Position numbers and translations under genes: made by a program. Shown piece by piece: positions 50,190-60,890 of a stretch of 61,811 nt of DNA. Numbering within the stretch: the stretch's first letter is position 1; every line of letters begins with the position of its first letter. A model generated the notes under the pieces. That model saw only the letters and a list, made by a program, of their open reading frames with translations. It did not search any database and had not been told where the DNA came from. Source of the DNA: Bifidobacterium breve (lineage in GTDB: Bacteria; Actinomycetota; Actinomycetes; Nanopelagicales; Nanopelagicaceae); assembly GCA_945883675.1 (NCBI GenBank), contig CAMCYA010000004.1:1-61811 (forward strand). Reading direction: 5' to 3'.

Positions 50190-50213
50190 AGCCGATTACG
50201 CAATCAATCGGCT
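50190..50213 (-). terminator. hairpin after the VKOR gene, weak terminator
   Basis: A perfect 8-base-pair stem AGCCGATT / AATCGGCT with an 8-base loop lies about 60 bases past the VKOR stop. The following T-run is interrupted, so it may terminate poorly or serve another purpose. The rest of the 50062-50270 gap holds the promoter above and AT-rich sequence. Confidence 0.5.
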
Positions 50214-50270
50214 GAAATCTTTCTTTGTGGCTCAAAACTTCTCTGAAAAACAAAATCTAGAGTCAAAAGT

Positions 50271-50897
50271 CTAGCTATAAAGAAATTTAGGTAAGAAATA
50301 AGTCCCGTACTTCCAGATTATTGCTGCGGCTATTACGGCATATATGAATACCATCACTACATAGTCACGACCTTGCAGTATGAACCTGAGAATCCTCTGA
50401 TGAGCCTGTTCTTTCCAGTTAAATGAGTTCTGGTAGATGTTGATTCTCAACATGCTTGTAAAAACGGAGATTGTTGAGACCGTTACCAGCATGCACCACG
50501 GACAAAAAGCTTTAATTACAAAAAATGATTGTGAGAATAACCAAAGTGCAAAAAGTAGTGCAGCCGAATATATAAAGAATGCAATACGCAAAAGGGAGTT
50601 TGGAAAGCGGACAAGCATTAATCCTGCAATTGCGATAGTAATTACTGCTGACTCAAACATCAACCCGATAAATGAATTAGGAAATCCAAAAACCGTAGAC
50701 TGCCAAGACAACGCTACTTTGCTGCACGATACGATGGCATTGATACTGCAAGAAAGTTCTGTATTTTCATCTTTAGCAAGTTTAAAAGCATCAATCGATA
50801 AGACCATGGCAGCAAATAGGCTTAATGATGCCGAAACGAGCATCGTCAGATATGCATTACGCACTCGACGCGCACTGGCAATAAAAGGCTCTGACAT
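50271..50897 (-). CDS. vitamin K epoxide reductase (VKOR) family protein
   Basis: A 208-residue membrane protein with about five helices. Loop cysteines C50 and C58 (SCSINAIVSC) and the quinone-side CPWC at 132-135 are in VKOR order, with the SWQSTVFGFPNS block after the first pair. Bacterial VKOR takes electrons from a DsbA-like partner and passes them to menaquinone. ATG at 50897 is favoured over one two codons earlier because TACGAT lies 7 bases upstream of it. Confidence 0.9.
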   Translation of the reverse strand: MSEPFIASARRVRNAYLTMLVSASLSLFAAMVLSIDAFKLAKDENTELSCSINAIVSCSKVALSWQSTVFGFPNSFIGLMFESAVITIAIAGLMLVRFPNSLLRIAFFIYSAALLFALWLFSQSFFVIKAFCPWCMLVTVSTISVFTSMLRINIYQNSFNWKEQAHQRILRFILQGRDYVVMVFIYAVIAAAIIWKYGTYFLPKFLYS

Positions 50898-50904
50898 AGT
50901 CATA

Positions 50905-50910
50905 ATCGTA
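50905..50910 (-). promoter_or_regulatory. -10 box TACGAT for the VKOR gene, probable leaderless start
   Basis: TACGAT lies 7 bases before the second in-frame ATG (50897). It detaches this gene from the trp genes upstream, where no clear terminator is seen in the short gap 50911-50980. Confidence 0.45.
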
Positions 50911-50980
50911 ACCGAATCCCCCAGTGTTTGCTGTCTAAGCCGAATGAAAATTAATACTTCTCAAAAACATAAAGAATGGT

Positions 50981-51781
50981 TTATCGACCTTCTCGCACTC
51001 CGATTGCTAGCTCCTTGGCTAACTGTGAAACAGCCTCTAAGCCTGCTTGTTCATCCTTAGCGTTGAGTAAGAGTTTGATGAATGCAGAGCCAACAATCAC
51101 ACCGTCGGCATAAGCCGCTAAAGATTTCGCCTGATCACGAGTTGATACTCCTAAACCAACACAGACAGGTAGATCACTTACTTTTCGAATTCTAGAAACT
51201 AAATCTTTAGCATCGATAGAAACTGATTCTCTAGTACCCGTAACTCCCATTGAGCTAGCTGCGTATACAAAACCGCCAGTCTTTGAGGTAACACGTACCA
51301 AACGTGGATCCTTGGTACTTGGCGCGACGACATATATTGGATTTATGGAGTTAGCTTTAGTTGCCGCCAACCAAGTTTCGGACTCTTCAATTGTTAAATC
51401 TGGAGTAATAACTCCAGCTCCCCCATTTTCAGCAATAGATGCAGCAAATTTTTCCACACCATATCGTTCAATTGGATTCCAGTAGGTCATTACAACAGAG
51501 GCAGTTCCAGTATCAGATGCAACCTTCAGGGCTTCAAATACTTCTGTTGCACCTGTTCCACCCTTGAGAGAAATGTCAGCGGCTTCTTGAATAACTGGTC
51601 CATCCATCACGGGATCGCTATAAGGAAAACCTATTTCAATCGCATCAACACCAGCATCTACCAATGTTTGAATAACTTTGAGGCAACCCTGCCTGGATGG
51701 AAAGCCTGCCGGAATGTAGGCAATGAGTGCTGCACGATTTTCTGCACGGCACTTTTCTAAGACAGAATCTAAAGCTGTCAT
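50981..51781 (-). CDS. trpA: tryptophan synthase alpha subunit
   Basis: A 266-residue TIM barrel that splits indole-3-glycerol phosphate. Catalytic Glu and Asp are in AIEIGFPYSDPVMDGPVIQ (about residues 47-65). The phosphate-binding GLGVSTRDQA block is at about 210. Its ATG shares a base with the trpB stop (TAATG), as expected for partners in one complex. Confidence 0.96.
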   Translation of the reverse strand: MTALDSVLEKCRAENRAALIAYIPAGFPSRQGCLKVIQTLVDAGVDAIEIGFPYSDPVMDGPVIQEAADISLKGGTGATEVFEALKVASDTGTASVVMTYWNPIERYGVEKFAASIAENGGAGVITPDLTIEESETWLAATKANSINPIYVVAPSTKDPRLVRVTSKTGGFVYAASSMGVTGTRESVSIDAKDLVSRIRKVSDLPVCVGLGVSTRDQAKSLAAYADGVIVGSAFIKLLLNAKDEQAGLEAVSQLAKELAIGVREGR

Positions 51782-52971
51782 TAAAGAGGAATTCCGAAGT
51801 ACTGCGCAGCAGTCTGTACATCTTTATCTCCGCGACCTGAAAGATTGATTAGCAAGTTTGCTTTAGGTCCAAGTTCATTTCCAATAATCAATGCACCAGC
51901 TAAAGCATGAGCGGTTTCGATCGCAGGGATGATTCCTTCAGTTTTGCTCAGCAGTGCAAATGCATTCATGGCCGCGTCGTCATTAATTGCTCGATACTCG
52001 GCTCGTCCGACATCATGTAAGTAAGCATGCTCTGGACCAACACCTGGATAATCAAGACCGGCAGAAATTGAATGTGACTCAACAGTCTGTCCATTCTTAT
52101 CTTGGAGAACATATGAGCGAGTTCCATGGAGAACGCCTGGAGTTCCACCCGTAATTGTTGCGGCATGGTGACCTGTCTCTACTCCATCACCGCCTGCTTC
52201 TAATCCAATTAATCTAACGTTTGCGTCAGGAATAAATGCATTAAATATTCCTATTGCATTAGACCCTCCACCAACACAGGCTAGAACAGCATCAGGAAGT
52301 CGACCAGTTATCTCCAGCATCTGTTCGCGAGATTCTTCACCAATTATTTTATGAAAATCACGGACCATGGTTGGAAATGGATGAGGTCCTGCGACGGTGC
52401 CAAGCATGTAATGCGTGTCATGAACATTTGTCACCCAATCACGCATCGCTTCATTAATTGCATCCTTCAAAGTTTTTGATCCAGAAGTGACTGCAACTAC
52501 TTCTGCCCCTAATAACTTCATTCTGGCAACATTGAGTGACTGTCTGCGAGTATCTTCTTCGCCCATATAAACAACGCACTTCAAACCCATCAGTGCTGCC
52601 GCTGTTGCTGCGGCTACTCCATGTTGTCCAGCACCAGTTTCTGCAATTATTCGTTTCTTGCCCATTCGCTTAGTCAAAAGCGCCTGGCCGAGTACGTTAT
52701 TTATTTTGTGGCTGCCGGTGTGGTTTAGATCTTCGCGCTTTAGAAAAATACGTGCGCCACCTGCGTGCTCTGAAAATCTCTTGGCTTCAGTAATGATGCT
52801 GGGACGGCCTGTGTAGGTTCGATGCAGTTCTGCTAACTCAGCAAGAAATACCGGGTCTTTTTGTGTTTGGTTATGAACGGCTTCTAACTCATCTAATGCT
52901 TCGATTAACGCCTCCGGCACAAATCGTCCACCGTATTGGCCAAAGTGTCCTAAGACATCAAAGCTCTCCAT
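51781..52971 (-). CDS. trpB: tryptophan synthase beta subunit
   Basis: A 396-residue PLP enzyme joining indole and serine. The PLP lysine is in [12 protein letters not shown] (about residue 89), the catalytic Glu is in ETGAGQHG, and the phosphate-binding loop is [10 protein letters not shown] (about 231-240). Full length; it begins 2 bases after trpC ends. Confidence 0.97.
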   Translation of the reverse strand: MESFDVLGHFGQYGGRFVPEALIEALDELEAVHNQTQKDPVFLAELAELHRTYTGRPSIITEAKRFSEHAGGARIFLKREDLNHTGSHKINNVLGQALLTKRMGKKRIIAETGAGQHGVAAATAAALMGLKCVVYMGEEDTRRQSLNVARMKLLGAEVVAVTSGSKTLKDAINEAMRDWVTNVHDTHYMLGTVAGPHPFPTMVRDFHKIIGEESREQMLEITGRLPDAVLACVGGGSNAIGIFNAFIPDANVRLIGLEAGGDGVETGHHAATITGGTPGVLHGTRSYVLQDKNGQTVESHSISAGLDYPGVGPEHAYLHDVGRAEYRAINDDAAMNAFALLSKTEGIIPAIETAHALAGALIIGNELGPKANLLINLSGRGDKDVQTAAQYFGIPL

Positions 52972-52973
52972 CG

Positions 52974-53747
52974 CTAAAGCCTACCGAGCAATTCATTGAT
53001 CGCAACTGATGGCGAATTTGCACGCACAAGCGCCTCACCTACGAGAATTGCTGATGCTCCGCACTCATGGGCAAAGATTACGTCTTCTCTTTTCGAAATC
53101 CCAGATTCTGCGACGCGAGCAATGCTGGATGGAATTTGTGGAATCAATTGTGCAAAGGCTTGTGTATCTACTTCCAGAGTTTTTAAGTTTCGAGAATTAA
53201 CTCCGATAATCTCCGGAGAAATCTCTAACGCCCTTTCAAGTTCATCGTGAGTATGAACCTCTACAAGAGCGCTCATCCCAAGTTCCTTGCTCAATTGAAA
53301 GTAGTCATCCAATTGATTTTGCCCAAGGGCTGCAACTATAAGCAGTACAACATCAGCGCCATGTGCGCGTGCTTCATAGAATTGATACTCGCTAATCATA
53401 AAATCTTTACGCAAGATTGGAATCTCTACCGCTTTTCTCACGCTATCTAAATCGGCTAAAGATCCACCAAAGCGCCGCTGTTCAGTCAGCACGCTGATAA
53501 CTGATGCGCCGGCTTCTTCATAGGTTGCAGCTAATCCTGCAGGATCGCTGATTGCTGCCAATGAACCCTTGCTTGGAGAAGATCGTTTGATTTCAGCAAT
53601 GATTGAGATTTCTTCGGTTAGTAGAGCGGGTAAACAAGTGCGGACTTGTGGTGCCAACTCCATTTTCTCAAGTAGCTGGCCCATCGGGAGTCGTCTTTGT
53701 TCTAAATCTTCGCGCACCCCGGCAATAATTGAATCTAAAGCGCTCAT
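52974..53747 (-). CDS. trpC: indole-3-glycerol phosphate synthase
   Basis: A 257-residue single-function IGPS barrel, not fused to trpF. The signature [13 protein letters not shown] (about residues 49-61), catalytic Lys in ILRKDFMIS (about 113), [13 protein letters not shown] and AESGISKR blocks are present. Its ATG overlaps the stop of a 56-codon gene by 4 bases. Confidence 0.96.
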   Translation of the reverse strand: MSALDSIIAGVREDLEQRRLPMGQLLEKMELAPQVRTCLPALLTEEISIIAEIKRSSPSKGSLAAISDPAGLAATYEEAGASVISVLTEQRRFGGSLADLDSVRKAVEIPILRKDFMISEYQFYEARAHGADVVLLIVAALGQNQLDDYFQLSKELGMSALVEVHTHDELERALEISPEIIGVNSRNLKTLEVDTQAFAQLIPQIPSSIARVAESGISKREDVIFAHECGASAILVGEALVRANSPSVAINELLGRL

Positions 53748-53914
53748 TTGTTCTCAATATCCGTTGGATCTATTCCGTGATCTTGAGCATTCCATGTGTT
53801 TAGCTCACGGGGTTTTCTTTCATACCTACTTGAGAGTTTGAATTTTGAACTCAATAGAAGTACTAACCCCATTACTACGATTATTGAAACAAATACTGGC
53901 ATTAAATCACGCAT
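53744..53914 (-). CDS. 56-residue single-pass membrane protein in the trp operon
   Basis: A 56-codon gene that fills the space between trpE and trpC exactly: its ATG shares one base with the trpE stop (TGATG) and its TGA overlaps the trpC ATG by 4 bases. The product has one N-terminal membrane helix (about residues 3-22), a basic stretch, and a conserved-looking tail WNAQDHGIDPTD. Actinobacterial trp operons often carry a Trp-associated membrane protein or a small protein with a similar D-x-G-x-DPT tail at this spot (from memory). Function unknown. Confidence 0.72.
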   Translation of the reverse strand: MRDLMPVFVSIIVVMGLVLLLSSKFKLSSRYERKPRELNTWNAQDHGIDPTDIENK

Positions 53915-55398
53915 CAGCTTTTCACCAAACTATTTGCGGCGTGGACAGCGGTTAGCACTGCGGCAGCCTTGTTATGGCACTCTTGGTTTTCACTCTCTGG
54001 ATCAGAATCGGCAACTATTCCAGCACCTGCTTGCACGTAGGCAGTTCCATCAAGAATCAATGCAGTTCGAATCGCAATTGCAGTATCCAGGTTGCCCGTG
54101 AAATCAATATACCCAACTACTCCACCATAAATTCCTCGGCGCAAGTTTTCATGTTCTTCAATAATCTCCATAGCCCGTGGCTTAGGTGCTCCCGATAATG
54201 TGCCAGCTGGAAATACTGCAAAGAGAGCATCTGTTGGCGTTGCGCCTTCCTTTAACTTTCCCGTGACAGTGGAGACAATATGCATTACATGTGAATAACG
54301 TTCAATGTGCATAAAATCTACGACTTCAACCGTTCCGGGAGCGCACACTCTTCCTAAATCATTTCGACCAAGATCAACTAACATCAAGTGTTCGGCACGC
54401 TCCTTTGGATCTGCCAAAAGCTCTTGCGCTAATGCATCATCTTCTTGAGGATCTTTAGAACGTCTTCGAGTTCCTGCAATCGGATGAATCATCACATCTT
54501 TTTGATTTACTTTAACTAGCGCCTCTGGACTTGATCCAACTACCACTATTCCGGCGCTGAATCTAAAGAGATACATGTAGGGAGATGGATTATTCAACCG
54601 TAACATTCTATAAACATCCATGGCATCAGCATGAGATGGCATAGAAAAACGTTGCGAAAGAACCACTTGAAAGGCCTCTCCTGAATGAATCTCTTCTTTG
54701 ATTTTTTTTACACTAGATCTGAAATTTTCTGAAGAGATATTTGCTTCATATTTAGGCTTTGCAAATTCAGGTATGCGATGTACATCGGGAGTAATTGATA
54801 CAGCTAAATCTGCCTCCATTTGATCAAGGCGGCTCTGGCATGAGGCGTAGGCCTCGTCAACTCGATCATCACTTCCATCCCAATTAATTGCATTTGCAAT
54901 AAGAGTTATTGTTCCATTGCTGTGATCTAGAACTGCAAGATCACTTGTTAGCATAAAAGATAACTCTGGTAGGTCGATATCTTTTGTTGTTAGGTCAGGT
55001 AGTTTCTCCAGACGCCGAACTACGTCATAGCCCATGAAACCCACAAGCCCACTAGTTAATGGCGGCAAACCAGTGATTTGAGGAGAGCGCAAATGTGAAG
55101 CACAGATTTTCAAAGCTAGAAGCGGATCGATCCCACTTGGAGCTCCAGCCGGTGCAACCCCCTGCCAATATGCGAGCCCATTTTCTTCACTTAAAGTTGC
55201 TTCGCTTCGAACCCCAACAAATGAATATCGCGACCAACTTCCGTCATGTTCGGCAGATTCAAGAAGAAAAGTATTCTCTGCATTCTTTGCGAGTTTTTGA
55301 TAAACCCCAACAGGTGTTTCCCCGTCAGCGAGAACTCTGCGAGATACAGGGATAACATTAAATTCTTTAGCGTAGGCACGAAACTCTTCCAAATTCAT
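53914..55398 (-). CDS. trpE: anthranilate synthase component I
   Basis: A 494-residue chorismate-binding enzyme giving anthranilate. The tryptophan feedback site is visible as [10 protein letters not shown] (about residue 38), and the catalytic C-terminal half has [22 protein letters not shown], and [15 protein letters not shown]. The ATG overlaps the hisI stop by 4 bases; a TTG further upstream lies in hisI and is rejected. The glutamine-using partner TrpG and TrpD are not in the window. Confidence 0.95.
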   Translation of the reverse strand: MNLEEFRAYAKEFNVIPVSRRVLADGETPVGVYQKLAKNAENTFLLESAEHDGSWSRYSFVGVRSEATLSEENGLAYWQGVAPAGAPSGIDPLLALKICASHLRSPQITGLPPLTSGLVGFMGYDVVRRLEKLPDLTTKDIDLPELSFMLTSDLAVLDHSNGTITLIANAINWDGSDDRVDEAYASCQSRLDQMEADLAVSITPDVHRIPEFAKPKYEANISSENFRSSVKKIKEEIHSGEAFQVVLSQRFSMPSHADAMDVYRMLRLNNPSPYMYLFRFSAGIVVVGSSPEALVKVNQKDVMIHPIAGTRRRSKDPQEDDALAQELLADPKERAEHLMLVDLGRNDLGRVCAPGTVEVVDFMHIERYSHVMHIVSTVTGKLKEGATPTDALFAVFPAGTLSGAPKPRAMEIIEEHENLRRGIYGGVVGYIDFTGNLDTAIAIRTALILDGTAYVQAGAGIVADSDPESENQECHNKAAAVLTAVHAANSLVKS

Positions 55399-55739
55399 TG
55401 TGAGCCTAAATTTAATGGAGTATGGAAACAGGTTGATTCTCCAGTATGGCAAGCAGGTCCAGTTTGACTTACACGAAACACAATTGAATCGCCATCACAA
55501 TCTAGTGAAACTGCGCGCACCGATTGCACATGGCCTGAGGTTGCACCCTTTACCCATAATTCATTTCTGCTTCGGCTCCAATATGTTGCTTTCCCAGTCT
55601 CAAGTGTTATCGCAAGAGATTCTGAGTTTGAGTATGCAAGCATCAGAATCTCCAACGTCGAATCATCTTGAACGATCGTTGGAATCAGTGAAGTTGAATC
55701 TTTGAGCAAGGCTAGGACGGCTGGATCTAGAGTGCTCAT
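55395..55739 (-). CDS. hisI: phosphoribosyl-AMP cyclohydrolase
   Basis: A 114-residue HisI without the HisE domain. The metal sites DCDGDS (about residues 80-85) and CHTGESTCF (about 97-105) are intact; it opens the purine ring in step 3 of histidine synthesis. It links the his and trp genes: the stop overlaps trpE by 4 bases. Confidence 0.95.
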   Translation of the reverse strand: MSTLDPAVLALLKDSTSLIPTIVQDDSTLEILMLAYSNSESLAITLETGKATYWSRSRNELWVKGATSGHVQSVRAVSLDCDGDSIVFRVSQTGPACHTGESTCFHTPLNLGSQ

Positions 55740-55753
55740 AGGATAATTCTGCC

Positions 55754-56527
55754 CTATGTTGCTAGGACGTTGCGCACAGAATAATTGTGCTTAGCTAAAT
55801 AGGCCTTTACATCACCAATTCGATGAGTGCCAAAGTGGAAGACGCTTGCGGCAAGCAGTGCATCTGCGCCAGCATCAAGGGCGGCAGCAAAATCAGAAAG
55901 AGCGCCGGCGCCACCGCTTGCAATTAAAGGGACCTGTGCCACAGATCGCACTGCAGTAATCATCCCAATGTCATATCCCGCTCTAGTCCCATCGGCGTCC
56001 ATTGAGTTTAATAAAATTTCACCAACACCCAACGCACATGCTTTTTCAACCCAACTCAAAGCATCTACTCCAGTGCTTTCCCTTCCACCGTGAGTAGTTA
56101 CTTCAAAACCTGATTCTGTCCGTGCCCGTCTTGCATCAACTGATATCACAAGTACTTGTGATCCAAATCGATCAGCAATCTCTGCAATTAGTTCTGGGCG
56201 GGCAATTGCTGATGTGTTTATCGAAACCTTATCTGCGCCAGCTCGAAGTAATTTATCTACGTCAGATACTGAGCGAATTCCTCCACCGACGGTCAATGGT
56301 ATGAATACTTGCTCTGCAGTTTTTCGAACAATATCCAGTGTTGTTTCACGCCCTGATGATGATGCAGAGATATCTAGAAAAGTTAACTCATCAGCGCCCT
56401 CAACATCATAAAGTGATGCCATCTCTACAGGATCACCCGCATCAACAAGGTTTGTGAAATTGACTCCCTTTACTACGCGACCATCTGTTACATCTAGGCA
56501 GGGAATTATTCGAACAGAAAGAGCCAT
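55754..56527 (-). CDS. hisF: imidazole glycerol phosphate synthase, cyclase subunit
   Basis: A 257-residue beta/alpha barrel. Catalytic Asp are in [14 protein letters not shown] (about residue 11) and [11 protein letters not shown] (about 131); phosphate sites TVGGGIRS and ASGGAGA are present. It works with HisH, which delivers ammonia through the barrel. Confidence 0.96.
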   Translation of the reverse strand: MALSVRIIPCLDVTDGRVVKGVNFTNLVDAGDPVEMASLYDVEGADELTFLDISASSSGRETTLDIVRKTAEQVFIPLTVGGGIRSVSDVDKLLRAGADKVSINTSAIARPELIAEIADRFGSQVLVISVDARRARTESGFEVTTHGGRESTGVDALSWVEKACALGVGEILLNSMDADGTRAGYDIGMITAVRSVAQVPLIASGGAGALSDFAAALDAGADALLAASVFHFGTHRIGDVKAYLAKHNYSVRNVLAT

Positions 56528-56534
56528 AAGCTTT

Positions 56535-57263
56535 TCACTTCCCTCTACTCACCTGTAAGGCTTGCTCTAAAGTAAATGCGCCTGCATATAAAGCTTTACC
56601 AACAATTGCTCCTTCAATACCAATGCTTTGAAGTTTGGCAAGGGCTGAAATATCTTCAAGCGTTGCAATGCCGCCACTTGCTATCACGGGCCTCTTTGTG
56701 ACAGAACAAACTGATTTCAATAGCTCTATGTTGGGTCCCATGAGCGTTCCATCCTTTGCAACATCAGTAACTACATAACGAGCACATCCATCACTATCTA
56801 AACGTGCAATCGTTTCGTAAAGGTCTCCTCCTTCTTTTGTCCAACCACGTGCCGCAAGTGTTTGACCTCGAACATCTAGACCCACTGCAATTCGATCGCC
56901 GTGCTCTGCAATAACCCGAGCAGTCCACTCAGGATTTTCAAGTGCGGCCGTACCTAGGTTTACCCGTCGACATCCTGTTGCAAGTGCTCGTGTAAGAGAT
57001 TCATCATCTCGAATTCCACCTGACAGTTCGACATCAATATCTAATGTGCCGACAACTTCTGCTAGCAGTAGAGAATTCTCCCCGCGGCCAAAAGCTGCAT
57101 CTAAATCAACTAAATGCAGCCAAGTAGCACCAGCGGATTGAAAATCTAATGCCACATCTAATGGAGCGCCATAGATACTTTCTTGAGAAAGCTCGCCCTG
57201 CACAAGACGAACAGCTCGGCCGTCCTTAACATCAACTGCTGGAAGTAGATCAAAATCGCTCAT
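56535..57263 (-). CDS. hisA: PriA-type phosphoribosyl isomerase (HisA with TrpF activity)
   Basis: A 242-residue barrel. It matches the actinobacterial PriA group: [40 protein letters not shown] and the RGWTKEGGD loop, whose Arg and Trp serve in both reactions in known PriA proteins. PriA isomerises both the histidine intermediate ProFAR and phosphoribosylanthranilate. No trpF is present among the trp genes here, which fits a shared enzyme. Dual function is inferred from sequence type and gene content. It overlaps hisH by 4 bases. Confidence 0.93.
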   Translation of the reverse strand: MSDFDLLPAVDVKDGRAVRLVQGELSQESIYGAPLDVALDFQSAGATWLHLVDLDAAFGRGENSLLLAEVVGTLDIDVELSGGIRDDESLTRALATGCRRVNLGTAALENPEWTARVIAEHGDRIAVGLDVRGQTLAARGWTKEGGDLYETIARLDSDGCARYVVTDVAKDGTLMGPNIELLKSVCSVTKRPVIASGGIATLEDISALAKLQSIGIEGAIVGKALYAGAFTLEQALQVSRGK

Positions 57264-57862
57264 AGTGAATCAACCCAATTTCTAATTAGTTTGAGCCCAG
57301 CAGTTCCAGATTTTTCAGGATGAAACTGTGTGGAACACACATAACCATCTTCAACAACAGCAAGAAATCTTTCACCATAAAAACTCCAACTTTGCTTTTT
57401 CCCGGCAGAGGATTTAGCTGCATATGAATGCACAAAATAGAAAGCTTCTTCTTCTATGCCCTTGAGGAGTACTGAGTTGGGATCGGCCTCAACTGTATTC
57501 CAACCCATATGTGGAAGTATCGGAGCATTGAGTCGATCAACAACACCATTCCAAATACCTATGCCTTTAAAAGGCTCTCCCTGACTATTTTCAGTTCCTT
57601 GTGAAAACATTATCTGCATCCCGATACATATCCCTAAAACTGGACGCTCTTTTTTTAATCGCTCTCGAACAATAGAAACGCCATTTACTGCGTTGATTCC
57701 ATTCATGCACGAGGAAAAAGCTCCAACCCCAGGAACTACCAAACCATCTGCTTCTAAGGCAATTACAGGATCAGATGTCAGAACAACTTCTTGACCCGTT
57801 GTAGCAAATGCACGTTCTGCAGATCGTAAATTGCCAGATCCATAGTCAAGAATTGCGATCAA
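57260..57862 (-). CDS. hisH: imidazole glycerol phosphate synthase, glutaminase subunit
   Basis: A 200-residue class I glutamine amidotransferase. Nucleophile Cys is in GICIGMQ (about residue 79); His and Glu are in QFHPEKSG (about 182-189). It supplies ammonia to HisF. Overlaps of 4 bases join it to both hisB and hisA. Confidence 0.95.
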   Translation of the reverse strand: MIAILDYGSGNLRSAERAFATTGQEVVLTSDPVIALEADGLVVPGVGAFSSCMNGINAVNGVSIVRERLKKERPVLGICIGMQIMFSQGTENSQGEPFKGIGIWNGVVDRLNAPILPHMGWNTVEADPNSVLLKGIEEEAFYFVHSYAAKSSAGKKQSWSFYGERFLAVVEDGYVCSTQFHPEKSGTAGLKLIRNWVDSL

Positions 57863-58443
57863 AGAGAGCCCTTAGTTGAAGGAATTCCAGCCACTCTGCC
57901 ATCTAATGAAACTGCATCTCGTAACGCTCGTGCAACTGCTTTGAACTGAGCTTCAAATACGTGATGAGCATTTCGACCTTCAAGAACTCGTATGTGTAAT
58001 GCAATTCGAGCTTCAGCAACTATCGATTCCCAAATGTGCTTACCGAGAGTTGTATCGAAAGTGCCAATAAGTTCAACAATTTCTGGTTGGCGGTGAACAA
58101 GGTATGGCCGACCAGAAAGATCTACGGCCGCTTGAACCAAAACTTCATCAAGTGGCACCATCGAATCTCCGAACCGGCGAATTCCTATCTTCTCCCCTAA
58201 CGCTTCACGCAATGCTTGGCCAAAGGCCAATGATGTGTCCTCGACACTGTGATGTGAATCCACTTCAACATCGCCAGTAGTTTTTATCATTAAATCAAAA
58301 CCTGAGTGCTTTCCCAACTGAGACATCATGTGATCAAAGAATGGAACGCCCGTGGCAACATCGATAACACCCTGACCGTCTAAATTAAGTTCAACGATTA
58401 CGTGCGACTCCTTGGTTTTTCTTTCAACACGGGCTGTTCTCAT
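57859..58443 (-). CDS. hisB: imidazoleglycerol-phosphate dehydratase
   Basis: A 194-residue single-domain dehydratase, without the phosphatase domain fused in E. coli. Manganese-binding motifs DSHHSVEDT (about residues 63-71) and NAHHVFEAQ (about 161-169) are intact. It starts 11 bases after hisC, behind GGAG. Confidence 0.96.
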   Translation of the reverse strand: MRTARVERKTKESHVIVELNLDGQGVIDVATGVPFFDHMMSQLGKHSGFDLMIKTTGDVEVDSHHSVEDTSLAFGQALREALGEKIGIRRFGDSMVPLDEVLVQAAVDLSGRPYLVHRQPEIVELIGTFDTTLGKHIWESIVAEARIALHIRVLEGRNAHHVFEAQFKAVARALRDAVSLDGRVAGIPSTKGSL

Positions 58444-58454
58444 CGTTTTCTCCT

Positions 58455-59540
58455 TTAGATTAGTTCTTCTAGGGCGGATATAAATAATTTATTTTCGGTC
58501 TCAGTGCCTATTGTTACTCTCAGATGTCCAGATAATCCCACATCTCTAATCAGAACTCCCTTTTTAAGTAGATCTGACCATAGCTCGTGGGCATCTTGCT
58601 TGAAACCTGTGAACAAAATGAAGTTGGCATCGGTTTTCACAGTAGTTAATCCTAAGGATGAAATGGATGCGATCAGTGATTCTCGAGATTTGATCAGCGT
58701 TTCGACACCCGATAACAACTCATCTTTAAAATCTAGAGCTACCTGTGCAACTACTTGAGTGATCGAACTCAGATGGTAAGGAAGGCGAACAATCATCATT
58801 GCATCTTTAACCACTGGATCTGCCACTAAATATCCAACACGAGCACCGGCAAATGCGAAGGCTTTACTCATCGTTCGAACAACTACTACATGCGGGTTTT
58901 TCTCGATTAAAGTAACGGATGAGAGCTCCTTTGAAAATTCGGCATAGGCCTCATCGACAACTAACAGCCCTCCTACACTTTTCACAGTATCGGCGATCTT
59001 GGCAATCTCTGTTAGTGCAACTGCCCCACCGGTAGGATTATTTGGCGTCGTAATGAAAGTCATTGCAGGCTTATGCAACGTAATTTGCTCAATCGCCTCT
59101 TTGGTATCGAGTGAAAAATCTGAGTTACGAAAACCATCAATCCATATGGTGTTACTTACTCTGCCAATTAAAGCGTGCATCGAATACGAGGGTGTAAAAC
59201 CTAATGCTGAGCCTTCTCCAAAGGCAAGAAAGAGTGATTGAATCACTTCATTACTGCCATTTGCTACCCAAATATTATTCAAAGTAAAATCTGTTCCACT
59301 GAGATTGTTTATATAGCTTGCTAATTTGGAACGTAAAAGTTCGGCATCACGATCTGGATAACGATTGAGCTGAGAAGCTACATCTGAGACTGCTTGAGTT
59401 ATCGCAGCTTGTAATTGGGCAGAAGGTGGATAGGGATTCTCATTTGTATTGAGAGAAGCTTGAGCCGGAACTTGGGGAGCACCGTATGGAGAAAGCGCGC
59501 ATAAATTATCTCGAAGGGGTAACCAATTTGGCCAACTCAT
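58455..59540 (-). CDS. hisC: histidinol-phosphate aminotransferase
   Basis: A 361-residue fold-type I PLP enzyme. TPNNPTGG (about residues 164-171), VVDEAYAEF (about 195) and the PLP lysine in [15 protein letters not shown] (about 224) are present. It overlaps hisD by 4 bases. Sister actinobacterial enzymes can also act on aromatic amino acids, which sequence alone does not exclude. Confidence 0.94.
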   Translation of the reverse strand: MSWPNWLPLRDNLCALSPYGAPQVPAQASLNTNENPYPPSAQLQAAITQAVSDVASQLNRYPDRDAELLRSKLASYINNLSGTDFTLNNIWVANGSNEVIQSLFLAFGEGSALGFTPSYSMHALIGRVSNTIWIDGFRNSDFSLDTKEAIEQITLHKPAMTFITTPNNPTGGAVALTEIAKIADTVKSVGGLLVVDEAYAEFSKELSSVTLIEKNPHVVVVRTMSKAFAFAGARVGYLVADPVVKDAMMIVRLPYHLSSITQVVAQVALDFKDELLSGVETLIKSRESLIASISSLGLTTVKTDANFILFTGFKQDAHELWSDLLKKGVLIRDVGLSGHLRVTIGTETENKLFISALEELI

Positions 59541-60847
59541 GACAACTCCTCAAATCTGGCCAGCATCGCTTCACCATGAGCTGGCAAATCCTCCGCTGTC
59601 GCAAGAGTTACAACTGTTTTAGCGATCTGATTAAATGCCTCTTCGGAGTACTCAATAAAGTGCAGTCCACGCAAAAATGTTTGTACCGATAACCCACTTG
59701 AATGACATGCACATCCACCTGTGGGAAGAACATGGTTAGAACCTGCCGAATAATCTCCCAAAGAAACCGGAGTGAAGCGACCGATGAAGACCGCACCCGC
59801 ATTTCTAATCTTTGAGGAAACTAAGGCTGCGTTTTTACATTGAATCTCTAAGTGCTCTGCAGCATATGCATTTACAACATCAATTCCTTGATCAATGTTG
59901 CTAACTAGAACGATGGCAGATTGCACTCCCGATAAAGCCTCTCGAATGCGATCAGAGTGTTTAGTTGCCGCTACCCGTATCTCTAACTCTTTTGCAGTTT
60001 TCTCTGCAAGCTCTGGCGAATCGGTTACTAAAATCGCCGCGGCAATTACGTCATGTTCGGCTTGACTAATTAGATCAGCTGCAACATCACCGGGCAGCGC
60101 AGTTGAATCTGCAAGTATTGCAATCTCTGTAGGTCCAGCCTCTGAATCAATTCCAATTACTCCCCTAAGAGCTCTTTTCGCAGCAGCAACATAAATGTTT
60201 CCAGGACCCGTAACAAGATCTACTTTTTCGCAGACGCCTTCCATGCCATAGGCAAAGAGTGCAATTGCCTGTGCGCCACCAACTGCGTAAACCTCTGTAA
60301 CTCCCAAGAGTGCACAGGTTGCAAGAATTGTTGGGTGGGGTAAACCACCAAACTCTTTTTGAGGAGGTGAGGCAACTGCAATCGATGAAACTTTTGCAAT
60401 CTGTGCTGGAATGACATTCATCATCACGCTACTGGGATATACAGCTCGACCCCCAGGAACATAAAGTCCAACACGATCAACAGGAATCCATCTTTCAGTG
60501 ACAGTTGCGCCTTCAACGACTGTGGTTGTACTTTCACTTCGTACTTGATCATTGTGTACTTTCTTGATGCGCACAATTGAGAGTTCAAGAGCAAGACGGA
60601 CTTCTGGGTCAAGTTTTTGTAAGGCCATATCTAAATCCGATTGAGAAACTTTTATCGCCGCTGGCTTTACTCCATCAAACTCTTGAGCCAGTGCAATCAG
60701 ATCTAACTCTGTTCCATTTTTGACTCTATCCAAAATGGGTTTAATCAACACTAGAGCCTGATCAATGTTGAAATTAGCCCGTGGAAGTTGGGCAGAGTAG
60801 CCCGCCTTTGATAGCGCCTTTCCGCGTAGGTCAACGGTGCGAATCAT
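59537..60847 (-). CDS. hisD: histidinol dehydrogenase
   Basis: A 436-residue zinc enzyme doing the last two oxidations to histidine. Catalytic and zinc residues are visible in [15 protein letters not shown] (about 258-272), the AEHLEI block (about 350) and [17 protein letters not shown] (about 378-394). The ATG at 60847, with TACGAT 6 bases upstream, is chosen over a TTG seven codons earlier. It opens the his-trp run. Confidence 0.96.
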   Translation of the reverse strand: MIRTVDLRGKALSKAGYSAQLPRANFNIDQALVLIKPILDRVKNGTELDLIALAQEFDGVKPAAIKVSQSDLDMALQKLDPEVRLALELSIVRIKKVHNDQVRSESTTTVVEGATVTERWIPVDRVGLYVPGGRAVYPSSVMMNVIPAQIAKVSSIAVASPPQKEFGGLPHPTILATCALLGVTEVYAVGGAQAIALFAYGMEGVCEKVDLVTGPGNIYVAAAKRALRGVIGIDSEAGPTEIAILADSTALPGDVAADLISQAEHDVIAAAILVTDSPELAEKTAKELEIRVAATKHSDRIREALSGVQSAIVLVSNIDQGIDVVNAYAAEHLEIQCKNAALVSSKIRNAGAVFIGRFTPVSLGDYSAGSNHVLPTGGCACHSSGLSVQTFLRGLHFIEYSEEAFNQIAKTVVTLATAEDLPAHGEAMLARFEELS

Positions 60848-60853
60848 GCGGCA

Positions 60854-60859
60854 ATCGTA
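60854..60859 (-). promoter_or_regulatory. -10 box TACGAT for the his-trp operon, probable leaderless start
   Basis: TACGAT lies 6 bases before the hisD ATG, in a 43-base gap after dnaE. It may drive all twelve genes down to trpA, since no later gap shows a good promoter. There is no room for a leader peptide or attenuator. Confidence 0.5.
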
Positions 60860-60890
60860 TCGGCTCAACGATAAATCTCGCCGAAGGTTT

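Noticed and set aside
50437-51060. 207-codon plus-strand open frame over the VKOR gene and the trpA end
   Set aside because: Both minus-strand genes have clear family motifs; this frame has none and crosses a promoter region.
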